Positions 1 to 5,378 are shown, counted from the stretch's first letter. The stretch is DNA of 5,385 bases from Chloroflexaceae bacterium (GCA_026417815.1 JAOACN010000027.1:1-5385); one strand, 5' to 3'. Numbers and translations are program-made. Notes: generated by a model from the letters alone, not told the origin.

Positions 1-19
1 AGATGTGTATAAGAGACAG
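1..19 (+). other. Tn5 mosaic-end sequencing adapter (artefact)
   Basis: AGATGTGTATAAGAGACAG is exactly the 19-bp mosaic end used in Tn5 tagmentation libraries. It lies flush with the left end of the window, so it is untrimmed library adapter and not part of the genome. Genomic sequence begins at base 20. Confidence 0.97.
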
Positions 20-142
20 CGCTGCGGCCGTACGGGGCCGGCTTTCATGGGCGTTGTGCGCCATGCGTATGACCTTCTGATATGAATGCGGGGACACCAG
101 GTTTCCCCACGCCCCTGCCCAGGGGGAGGGTTTGGAAGGGCT
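20..142. other. non-coding left flank
   Basis: No credible coding sequence is visible between the adapter and the end of the minus-strand gene. The stretch holds two small hairpins: GGGGA (90-94) with TCCCC (104-108), and CCCCT (112-116) with AGGGG (121-125). It also holds one copy of a 15-base motif that recurs inverted at 2798-2812. It is probably the 3' intergenic space of the minus-strand lipoprotein gene. Confidence 0.6.
90..104 (-). repeat. 15-bp motif, copy A of an inverted pair
   Basis: Read on the minus strand this is AAACCTGGTGTCCCC. It matches 14 of 15 bases of the plus-strand motif AAACCAGGTGTCCCC at 2798-2812. Each copy lies downstream of a gene's 3' end and reads away from the gene, so the two copies flank the divergent pair in inverted orientation. 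Similarity may extend weakly outward (both sides later contain a CATAC or ATACGC stretch and ATGG near a GCA), but I cannot align this convincingly by eye. It is likely a fragment of a dispersed intergenic repeat. Confidence 0.5.
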
Positions 143-152
143 TCACCCTTCC
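134..152 (-). terminator. hairpin over the stop codon of the minus-strand lipoprotein gene
   Basis: GGAAGGG (134-140) and CCCTTCC (146-152) form a perfect 7-bp stem around the loop CTTCA. The stem straddles the TGA stop of the minus-strand gene (143-145). On the transcribed strand it is followed by AAACCCTCCCCC and not by a U-run, so it is not a classical intrinsic terminator. It may act as a 3'-end stabiliser or a weak terminator, or be part of a repeat. Confidence 0.4.
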
Positions 153-1894
153 GGGCGCGCCCCTGAAGCGGGGATAGGCCCCGCCTCAGGGGCATGAGGA
201 ACGCCGCTCTCGCCGTACCCTGCCGGGTCCTTGCGCGATGCGATCTCCATCCCCGCGCCGCACGGCCAGACCCGGGGCACGAGCATCCCGCCCTCCAGGG
301 TGGTGTCGGCCCAGCAGCGTTGCCGTTCGGCGTTGCCGATACGCGGCACGAACCAGACCACCGCGCCGCCATCCAGCGACTCGCCGTTGATGAACTGCTC
401 CGGCCCCTGCCGGGCGTCCAGCGCGCAGCACGAGCCGATGCTCGGCAGGTCGCCCTGGCCCTCGGCCTGAGCGGGCCGGGTCCAGTAGCCATACGCAAGT
501 TCCGCTTCCCCCCAGAGGGGCCTCAGGGCCAGCGCGCCGTCTGGCGTGCGGGCTTCAAAGGCGTGGGGCGCATCGGGTCGCCAGGTGGTCTGGCCCTCGT
601 GAGTGAGGCGGGCGCCGCTCTGGTCGCTGAGATCGGCGCCGGGGGGCAGTTCCAGGCGCAGCACGGGATGGTAGATCCCCTCGATGCCGCAGCCGCGCCC
701 TTCGTTGATCGCCATGAATTGCAGCCTTCCATCGGCGCCGAAGTGGGCGCGGGTGACGTACTGGTAGTTGCAGGGCTGCGGCCAGTTGGGGCTGCGGAAG
801 GTGAGTTCCAGGGTAAAGCCCCCGTCGGGCGCTGAAGTGATCTGCGGAGGAGCGTAGGGGATCACCGCCGCCGCCGAGAACACCGGGCAGCCAATCGCGT
901 CGGAGAAGCCGACCCGCTGGTTGTCGCGCCCGGCGTAGCCCACGTGCCAGTCCACGATCTGGGCCGAGGAGAGCACGGGCCGGCCCTGGAAGCGCAGGTC
1001 GCGCAGCTCCAGGCCGTCGGAACTGGTTAGCAGGTAGCTCAGGCGCCAGCCGGCCCGTTCCAGGACCACCGGGGTCTCGCACAGGGGCGCCAGGGCGGCG
1101 TCCTGCAACGTCGTCTCGCTCCAGACCCGTCGCCCGCTCGCGCCCTGGTCGGTCCATGCCGCCCCGACGAGCCGAAACTCGGTCAGGTCCACGATGGTCC
1201 AGAGGGCGCTGTTGCCCCACTGGAACACCGGCGCGACGCAGAGGCGCCGGCTGCGCTCGCAACTGGTGGTTTCGAGGGCCGTCTTGGTGGCGCTCATCGT
1301 TGCCATTGCCGCGTCGGGGGTCAGGCCGTCGAAGGCGGCGGCGACCCGGGGGTCGGCAAGGGCGATCTGCACGGCGAGATCGGCCAGATCGGCGGGGATT
1401 TCGGGCTGGGCGTCGGCCAGCGCGTCCACGCCGAGCACTGTGCCATCGGCGGCGACCAGGGCGGTGACGGTGGTGTTGGTGGGGTACACGTAGATCTGGA
1501 CGCGCGCGCAACGACGGGCGGCGCAGGCCCGTTCCAGATGGGGCGGCACATCGCCCGCGCTGGCGGGGCCAAGGGCCGTGACCTCGGCGCGCAGCGGCTG
1601 CCCATCGGGCGCGCGTGTGGCGGCCTGCACGCGGGGGTCGGCGACGGCGGCCGCCTGGGCCGCTGCCAGCCAGTCGCTGGTATGGGCCGCCAGTAGAATG
1701 TAGGGCGGCGTGGTCAGCGCGGCCGCCAGACGCGCCTTACGCGCGGCGACCGCGGGCAACTCCGGGGCTGATCCGCCGGCGAGGAGCACCGGCGTACCCG
1801 GGGCGGGCGGCGCCGGCGTGGCCGGACCCGCCGCGCAGGCCCCAAGGCAGGTGAGAGTAAGCACAAACATGATAAGACGGACGAACTGGTTCAT
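143..1894 (-). CDS. cysteine-rich lipoprotein with divergent copper amine oxidase-like domain
   Basis: This 583-residue protein starts with a lipoprotein signal peptide: N-terminal MNQFVRL, a hydrophobic core, and lipobox L17-G18-A19-C20. Cys20 should be lipidated and the protein surface-anchored, followed by a Pro/Ala linker. Residues from about 130 resemble copper amine oxidases in order: a VDL segment (235-237), GWRLSY...DGLELRDLRFQGRPVL (282-308, like the CuAO GL-V-L-H-D stretch), a V-x-Y segment (318-320), FSD (330-332, where CuAOs have the YFD base), CNYQY (375-379, against the topaquinone motif NY[DE]Y), DGRLQ (388-392), YHPVLRLEL (408-416, at the HxH...RLD site), and SLDGGAVVWFVPRIGN (506-521, where CuAOs have VVW...H). 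Only one His remains near HxH and the third copper His appears to be Asn521 or Gly520. Tyr377 and Asp332 are kept. Twelve cysteines follow the lipid Cys, including vicinal C489-C490. I chose the 1894 start because it gives the cleanest signal peptide; an ATG at 1939 would add 15 residues and neither has a good Shine-Dalgarno. It is divergent from, and 5'-overlapping with, the di-haem cytochrome gene. The family call is from memory of CuAO motifs. The CDS itself is very likely; the catalytic role is unknown. Confidence 0.72.
   Translation of the reverse strand: MNQFVRLIMFVLTLTCLGACAAGPATPAPPAPGTPVLLAGGSAPELPAVAARKARLAAALTTPPYILLAAHTSDWLAAAQAAAVADPRVQAATRAPDGQPLRAEVTALGPASAGDVPPHLERACAARRCARVQIYVYPTNTTVTALVAADGTVLGVDALADAQPEIPADLADLAVQIALADPRVAAAFDGLTPDAAMATMSATKTALETTSCERSRRLCVAPVFQWGNSALWTIVDLTEFRLVGAAWTDQGASGRRVWSETTLQDAALAPLCETPVVLERAGWRLSYLLTSSDGLELRDLRFQGRPVLSSAQIVDWHVGYAGRDNQRVGFSDAIGCPVFSAAAVIPYAPPQITSAPDGGFTLELTFRSPNWPQPCNYQYVTRAHFGADGRLQFMAINEGRGCGIEGIYHPVLRLELPPGADLSDQSGARLTHEGQTTWRPDAPHAFEARTPDGALALRPLWGEAELAYGYWTRPAQAEGQGDLPSIGSCCALDARQGPEQFINGESLDGGAVVWFVPRIGNAERQRCWADTTLEGGMLVPRVWPCGAGMEIASRKDPAGYGESGVPHAPEAGPIPASGARPEG
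1849..1857 (+). promoter_or_regulatory. Shine-Dalgarno-like site for the di-haem cytochrome gene
   Basis: AGGTGAGAG lies 11 bases before the ATG at 1869 and matches the AGGTGA part of the anti-Shine-Dalgarno complement. Spacing is slightly long. No comparable site precedes the alternative ATG at 1893, which favours the 1869 start. The site lies inside the signal-peptide codons of the opposite-strand gene. Confidence 0.45.
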
Positions 1895-2762
1895 GGGTCT
1901 GTGGGTGGCAATGGTCGCGCTGGTGGCGGTGCTGCTCATCGGCTATCTGGCGGCGAATGGTCCGGCGCGTCCCGTCGAGGTCACGGCGGCGCGCGTGGCG
2001 CTGGGCCAGCGTCTGCTGGCCGAGCGGCGTTTGTCGGCGGACGGGCGGCGCAGTTGCTTCTCCTGTCACCAGCCGGAGCGCGGCTTCACCGACGGGCGGG
2101 CCGTGGCCACGCCGGGCGGCCTGAACCCCCCGCCGCTGTGGGGTCTGAGCGAACGCCAGGTCTTCGGCTGGTTCTCGCCGGAGATGCGGAGTCTGGAAGC
2201 CATGGCCCTGCGCCCCCTGGACGATCCCGCCGAGATGGGGCCACGTGACGCGGCGACCCTGGCCCGGCTACGCGCCGATGCGGATCTGCTGGTCGCCTAT
2301 CGCGCGGCCTTCCCCGGGGCCGCGGAGGCGATCACCTGGGAGCGGACCGGCGCGGCGCTGGCGGCGGCCCTGCGGGCGATCGAGCCGCCGCCGGGCGCCT
2401 ACGCCCGCTACCTGGCCGGGGACCAGGCGGCCCTGAGCCCAGCGGCCCTCCGCGGGCAGGCTCTCTTCGTCGAAGTAGGCTGCGCGGTCTGCCACCGGCC
2501 GCCGAGCTTCGGCAGCGACAGCTTCCACAACATCGGTTTGCCGGCGGACCCGGCGCGCAACGGCGGGCGGGCGCGGGTGCCCGGGCTGCGGGGCGCGCGC
2601 CACACGGCGCCGTACTTCCACGATGGCAGCGCGGCCACCCTGGAGGAAGTGGTGCGCCACTACGCCCGCGGCGGCGGGCCCGGCGCCAGCCCGGCGATCA
2701 CTCCCCTCAACCTGACCGACGCCGACGTGCATGATCTGGTGGCCTTCCTGGAAAGCCTGTGA
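1869..2762 (+). CDS. membrane-anchored di-haem cytochrome c, peroxidase/MauG/MbnH-like
   Basis: This is a 297-residue protein. Residues 1-9 carry Arg-Arg and about 10-29 form one membrane segment (uncleaved anchor or signal peptide), placing the rest outside the membrane. The two c-type haem sites are C63-F-S-C66-H67 and C205-A-V-C208-H209. Superfamily landmarks are LGQRLLAERRLSADGR (45-60), ERGFTDGR (70-77), SLEAMALRPL (108-117), AEMG (121-124), NIGLP (221-225), TAPYFHDGS (246-254), TLEEVVRHYARGG (257-269) and a C-terminal LTDADVHDLVAFLESL. The usual FWDGR segment is replaced by FGWFSPEMRSLE, closer to the W..P....LE form I associate with MbnH-type proteins. Tyr265 sits where canonical peroxidases carry the Met haem ligand and MauG carries Tyr. 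Both points suggest a MauG/MbnH-type oxidase acting on a protein partner, but a peroxide-detoxifying peroxidase remains possible. At 297 residues it is short for the family. The 1869 start is preferred for its RR n-region and upstream AGGTGAG; ATG 1893 is the alternative. It overlaps the divergent lipoprotein gene at its 5' end. Confidence 0.9.
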   Translation: MIRRTNWFMGLWVAMVALVAVLLIGYLAANGPARPVEVTAARVALGQRLLAERRLSADGRRSCFSCHQPERGFTDGRAVATPGGLNPPPLWGLSERQVFGWFSPEMRSLEAMALRPLDDPAEMGPRDAATLARLRADADLLVAYRAAFPGAAEAITWERTGAALAAALRAIEPPPGAYARYLAGDQAALSPAALRGQALFVEVGCAVCHRPPSFGSDSFHNIGLPADPARNGGRARVPGLRGARHTAPYFHDGSAATLEEVVRHYARGGGPGASPAITPLNLTDADVHDLVAFLESL

Positions 2763-2768
2763 AACCGT

Positions 2769-2791
2769 GGTGCAACCCGGAGGGTTGCACC
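2769..2791 (+). terminator. perfect 10-bp hairpin after the di-haem cytochrome gene
   Basis: GGTGCAACCC (2769-2778), loop GGA, and GGGTTGCACC (2782-2791) form a perfect stem beginning six bases after the stop codon. No T-run follows (TACCGCAAACC), so factor-independent termination is uncertain. Its symmetry and position fit a REP-like 3'-end element that stabilises or ends the cytochrome transcript. Confidence 0.55.
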
Positions 2792-2797
2792 TACCGC

Positions 2798-2812
2798 AAA
2801 CCAGGTGTCCCC
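2798..2812 (+). repeat. 15-bp motif, copy B of an inverted pair
   Basis: AAACCAGGTGTCCCC matches 14 of 15 bases of the reverse complement of 90-104. It follows the 10-bp hairpin downstream of the cytochrome gene. Together with copy A it brackets the two divergent genes. Confidence 0.5.
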
Positions 2813-2893
2813 ACGTGCCATACGATATACCGTCGGACCGGGTGAAAGGATACGCTGGATGGTGCAAGCGGAGAGGGCACCTGAGGACCTGCC

Positions 2894-2919
2894 GCCTCCT
2901 GAGAGGCAGCGTCTGCCTC
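2894..2919. repeat. two mutually exclusive hairpins
   Basis: GAGGCAG (2903-2909) pairs perfectly with CTGCCTC (2913-2919) around the loop CGT. The same GAGGC (2903-2907) can instead pair with upstream GCCTC (2894-2898) around the loop CTGA. CCGC (2892-2895) and GCGG (2922-2925) could close the larger structure. Alternative pairing resembles an attenuator, but there is no U-run and no gene immediately downstream, so it may simply be a repeat element. Confidence 0.4.
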
Positions 2920-2971
2920 CAGCGGTGGGGTTTGGGGCGATGCAGGCGCTTGACAAGCTCATTCTTAGAGT

Positions 2972-3045
2972 TTGGGGCTTGCCTCAGTTGCCGCAGCCCC
3001 GCGGGTACGGCAGGGCTGTTGCAGGTCCATGGGCCAAGCCCCCAA
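2972..3045. repeat. long-range inverted repeat with nested stem
   Basis: TTGGGGCTTG (2972-2981) is the reverse complement of CAAGCCCCCAA (3035-3045) apart from one extra C. Inside it CAGCCC (2994-2999) can pair with GGGCTG (3013-3018). The arrangement fits a folded intergenic element about 74 bases long. Function is unknown. Confidence 0.4.
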
Positions 3046-3094
3046 CCCCGATTGTTCAAAAATAATCCTTGGGGTACGTGTTCACACTCCTCCT

Positions 3095-3150
3095 GGAAGC
3101 GAGGGCATCTTGCCCGCGAATCCTGACGAGGGCGGGACGCCCTCGCTCCC
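3095..3150. repeat. 56-base imperfect hairpin, REP-like
   Basis: GGAAGCGAGGGC (3095-3106) pairs with GCCCTCGCTCCC (3139-3150) with 11 of 12 matches. Nested inside, GCCCGCG (3112-3118) pairs with CGAGGGC (3127-3133) with one mismatch, leaving an AATCCTGA apical loop. The GAGGGC...GCCCTC style fits a dispersed GC-rich palindromic repeat more than a unique regulatory site. No T-run follows. Confidence 0.55.
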
Positions 3151-3265
3151 GGGTCTGCGGGGTTACCCCGACTCTGAATACGTACTCCCTGGGGCGGCTA
3201 CGCCGCTTCACAACCCGCCGCGGGAGGCGGACTTCGCACAAGCCCCGCGGGCACGGCTACGGTAG

Positions 3266-3281
3266 GGATCTGGAAAGATCC
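3266..3281. promoter_or_regulatory. perfect palindrome upstream of the -10 box, candidate operator
   Basis: GGATCT (3266-3271) and AGATCC (3276-3281) are perfect inverted half-sites around GGAA. The palindrome occupies the -35 region and spacer of the TATAAT box at 3288, where a regulator would activate or block RNA polymerase. As RNA it would be a 6-bp stem with a GNRA-type GGAA loop, but it lies upstream of the predicted transcription start. Confidence 0.4.
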
Positions 3282-3287
3282 GAACGA

Positions 3288-3293
3288 TATAAT
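3288..3293 (+). promoter_or_regulatory. -10 element of the WD40 lipoprotein gene
   Basis: TATAAT is a perfect match to the primary sigma-factor -10 consensus and stands out in GC-rich surroundings. The 17-bp-spaced position (3265-3270, GGGATC) shows no TTGACA-like -35 box, so the promoter may depend on a regulator. Transcription would start near 3300, giving a leader of about 70 bases containing the stem at 3312-3330. Confidence 0.5.
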
Positions 3294-3369
3294 GGAAGCC
3301 AGGGTTTTTCTGGGAGGGCCGGCCCTTCCCCAACCTTTTCCGTGAACAGCTCCGTTTCATCTCAGCACC

Positions 3370-5292
3370 GTGCCTATGGCTGCTATCAGACTCTGCCTGC
3401 TGACCCTTGCAATGCTCCTGGCGCTTGGCGCCTGCAATCTCCCCGGCGCGTCACCTACCGCCGTGGCGCTTCCCGAGATCACCCCCACCGCGGCCGCTTC
3501 GGAGCATTTCCAGCGCGTGGCCGCCTGGGGCGCCGGCGCGCCGGAAGCAATGGTCCTGAGCGCCGACGGGGCCACGCTCTATCTCGCCACCGCGCAATCC
3601 GTCGAGCGGCGCGACGCGCGGAACCTCTCGCAGACCCTGTGGCGCAAGGAGCTCACCGAAACGCCCACGTCCCTGGCCCTCAGCCCCGATGGCGAGACCC
3701 TGGCGCTTGCCTCCAACTCGTCGCTGACCGTGCTGGCAACCGGCGATGGCGCCCTCCGCAAGCTCTTTCCATCCTCCGCGCCGATTGCCGATGTAGCGTA
3801 CGCCCCTGATGGCGCGCTGATCGCCCTGGCGCTGGAAAGCGGGACCCTGGCGCTGATCCAGCCCGAAAACGGTAGCGCCACCCGGGAGATGCGCCCGGAT
3901 GCCGGGGACCTGCTGGAGACGCCCGGTCCGCTTACCAGTGTTGTCTTCGCGCCCGATGGCAAGACCCTCGTGAGCGGCGATCAGAACGGGAACGTCGTGG
4001 TGTGGAGCGCGGTGGAAGGACGAATGCTGGCACAGGGCAACGCGGCTATGCGCGTCGTAGCCGATGTCGCCTATAGTCCCGACGGGGCGCTGGTGGCCGC
4101 CGCCTCGGAAGGCTGGACCGCCGAGCCGGGCTCGGTCTGGCTATTTGATGCCGCTACCGGCGCGATGGTGGAGCGATTGACCATTGACGAGGAGACGCGC
4201 TGGCTCGCGCCGGTGAAACGGGTGTTGTTCGCGGCTGATGGAAGATCGGTGGTGGCGGGGACAAACGATGGCGCGGTGGTGCGCTGGTCGTGGCCCGAGG
4301 GTGCGGTGGTGAACGAGATCGCGGCCCATCGGGCGACGGTCACCGCGCTGGCCATGGCGCCGGAGGGTGACCTGTTCACCGCCGGGCACGACGGCGCCCT
4401 GCGTCGCTGGGACGCAGCAGGTGCGCTGCGCGCCACGCTCGATGGCATGCCCCCCGTCACTGCCGTAGCCATTGAGCAAGGCAGTATTGCCTCCGGCGGG
4501 GCGGACGGCACGCTGACGTTCTGGACGGAGAGCGGCGAACGGCGTGGCCAGGTTGACGCTCACACCGGCGCGGTCAACGCGCTGGCCTTAAGGCCCGATG
4601 GCCAGTTGCTGGCTTCCGCTGGCGACGACGGTATGATCCGGTTGTGGACGTGGCCCGCCGGAGCGCCGGGCGGCCAGTGGCCCGCTCACGAAGGGCCGGT
4701 GCTGAGCATAGCCTTTGCCCCGGATGGCTCGGCCCTGGCCTCGTCGGGCGCCGATGGCACGGCGCGCCTGTGGGCGTTGCCCGACGGCGCGCCAATCGCC
4801 ACCTTGACGGTGATTGAAGCTGACGGGCTGAATGCCACAACCGTACCGGATGTGGCATTCACCGACCAGGGGCGCAGCCTGGTGGCGGCAAGCGGCGCGG
4901 GCACGCTCCGGCGGTTTACGGTTCCCGAAGGAACGCCACTGCCGGCGCTCGAAACGGGTGAGAACACCTGGCTGATGGATCTGGTCAGCCTGCCCGACAA
5001 CCGTCTGCTGGCGGCGGATAATACCGGCGCCCTGTGGCTCTGGCATGCCGACGGGCGGCTCGCCGGCCGTCAGGGCGCCATACCTGGTCGCAGCGGCGCG
5101 CTGGCGGTGCTCGATGAGCGCCGGCTGATAGCGTCCTCGACGGGTTTGAGCCTCTGGCGCCTCGACGACGACGGATTGGCGTTGATCGAGGCCGTGGCCA
5201 GCGTCGGAGGGTGCGTGGCGGCAGCGGCCGATGGCCAGGCGGTTGTCGTGGGTTCCCCCCGCGGGTCCATCGAGGTCTGGCGGGTTGAGTGA
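3370..5292 (+). CDS. lipoprotein with about 14 WD40-like repeats (double beta-propeller)
   Basis: This is a 640-residue protein. The N-terminus is a lipoprotein signal peptide with Arg7, a Leu-rich core and lipobox L19-G20-A21-C22, so the mature protein is lipid-anchored outside the cytoplasmic membrane, with a Pro/Thr/Ala linker to about 46. The rest is tandem repeats of about 40 residues carrying the WD40 pattern (V-x-x-[VL]-A-[FY]-x-P-D-G, then S-G-x-D-G, then [LV]-W). Approximate blade starts are 57, 99, 138, 188, 230, 281, 324, 363, 402, 444, 492, 535, 577 and 615. The clearest are 188-229, 402-443 and 444-491; the first three and the last three are more degenerate. Fourteen blades suit two seven-bladed propellers, and the strand at about 47-56 could close the ring with the last blade. 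WD40 propellers are binding scaffolds; no catalytic motif is visible and the ligand is unknown. The start is GTG at 3370 or ATG at 3376 (two residues shorter); neither has a clear Shine-Dalgarno. It appears monocistronic, with its own promoter. Confidence 0.92.
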   Translation: MPMAAIRLCLLTLAMLLALGACNLPGASPTAVALPEITPTAAASEHFQRVAAWGAGAPEAMVLSADGATLYLATAQSVERRDARNLSQTLWRKELTETPTSLALSPDGETLALASNSSLTVLATGDGALRKLFPSSAPIADVAYAPDGALIALALESGTLALIQPENGSATREMRPDAGDLLETPGPLTSVVFAPDGKTLVSGDQNGNVVVWSAVEGRMLAQGNAAMRVVADVAYSPDGALVAAASEGWTAEPGSVWLFDAATGAMVERLTIDEETRWLAPVKRVLFAADGRSVVAGTNDGAVVRWSWPEGAVVNEIAAHRATVTALAMAPEGDLFTAGHDGALRRWDAAGALRATLDGMPPVTAVAIEQGSIASGGADGTLTFWTESGERRGQVDAHTGAVNALALRPDGQLLASAGDDGMIRLWTWPAGAPGGQWPAHEGPVLSIAFAPDGSALASSGADGTARLWALPDGAPIATLTVIEADGLNATTVPDVAFTDQGRSLVAASGAGTLRRFTVPEGTPLPALETGENTWLMDLVSLPDNRLLAADNTGALWLWHADGRLAGRQGAIPGRSGALAVLDERRLIASSTGLSLWRLDDDGLALIEAVASVGGCVAAAADGQAVVVGSPRGSIEVWRVE

Positions 5293-5378
5293 CCCATCTC
5301 GAAGTGCGCCGCTCACGCTCCAACAGTTGCGGCAAGATGCCGGGGGCCGCGACGCGGCGCCCAGCGCCTCCGTATACC
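5293..5378. other. non-coding right flank
   Basis: The 86 bases after the WD40 stop codon contain no supported gene. GGGCCGC and GCGGCGCCC around GAC (about 5343-5362) can form a GC-rich imperfect hairpin with no T-run, which could be part of a 3'-end structure. The contig stops before any next gene is recognisable. Confidence 0.4.

Larger units (their letters stand above)
2763..3369. other. 607-bp hairpin-dense intergenic region
   Basis: I find no convincing protein gene here. Several open frames cross the stretch on both strands, but their conceptual products are Arg/Pro/Gly-rich, resemble no family I know, and lack plausible starts. The stretch contains at least seven inverted repeats, listed separately where strong. 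Smaller ones are CGGGG/CCCCG (3158-3170), GCGGC/GCCGC (3194-3206), CCGCC/GGCGG (3215-3230) and a bulged GGGAGGG/CCCTTCCC stem (3312-3330). It ends with the promoter of the WD40 gene. The density of structure suggests accumulated repeat elements, or less likely a structured RNA. Confidence 0.6.

Noticed and set aside
194..835. 213-residue plus-strand open frame antisense to the lipoprotein gene
   Set aside because: No recognisable domain and no start signal. It is explained as the antisense shadow of the real gene.
555..1511. 318-residue minus-strand open frame inside the lipoprotein gene
   Set aside because: It is out of frame with the gene that has a signal peptide and family motifs. The product is Arg/Pro/Gly-rich, typical of shadow frames in GC-rich DNA.
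1710..1868. N-terminal extension of the di-haem cytochrome to 1710
   Set aside because: The extra 53 residues precede the membrane anchor, are Arg/Ala/Gly-rich without family similarity, and lie antisense to the lipoprotein signal-peptide region. ATG 1869 has a Shine-Dalgarno-like site.
1895..1939. Upstream ATG at 1939 for the lipoprotein
   Set aside because: It would put 15 Ser/Thr/Ala-rich residues before a complete signal peptide. No ribosome site supports it, though it cannot be excluded.
2268..3126. Open frames spanning the 3' end of the cytochrome gene and the intergenic region on both strands
   Set aside because: Their products show no motifs, they run through the hairpin repeats, and they conflict with a well-supported cytochrome gene.
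2763..3369. CRISPR array or tRNA gene
   Set aside because: The repeats are inverted and dissimilar, not regularly spaced direct repeats. I see no tRNA cloverleaf or TTCGA-type T-loop with matching acceptor stem.
3069..3809. 246-residue plus-strand frame entering the WD40 gene
   Set aside because: It runs through repeats and then a wrong frame of the WD40 gene. The product is Arg-rich without domain features.
4588..5316. 242-residue minus-strand frame opposite the WD40 gene
   Set aside because: It is the antisense shadow of a repeat-bearing gene with strong frame-specific motifs.
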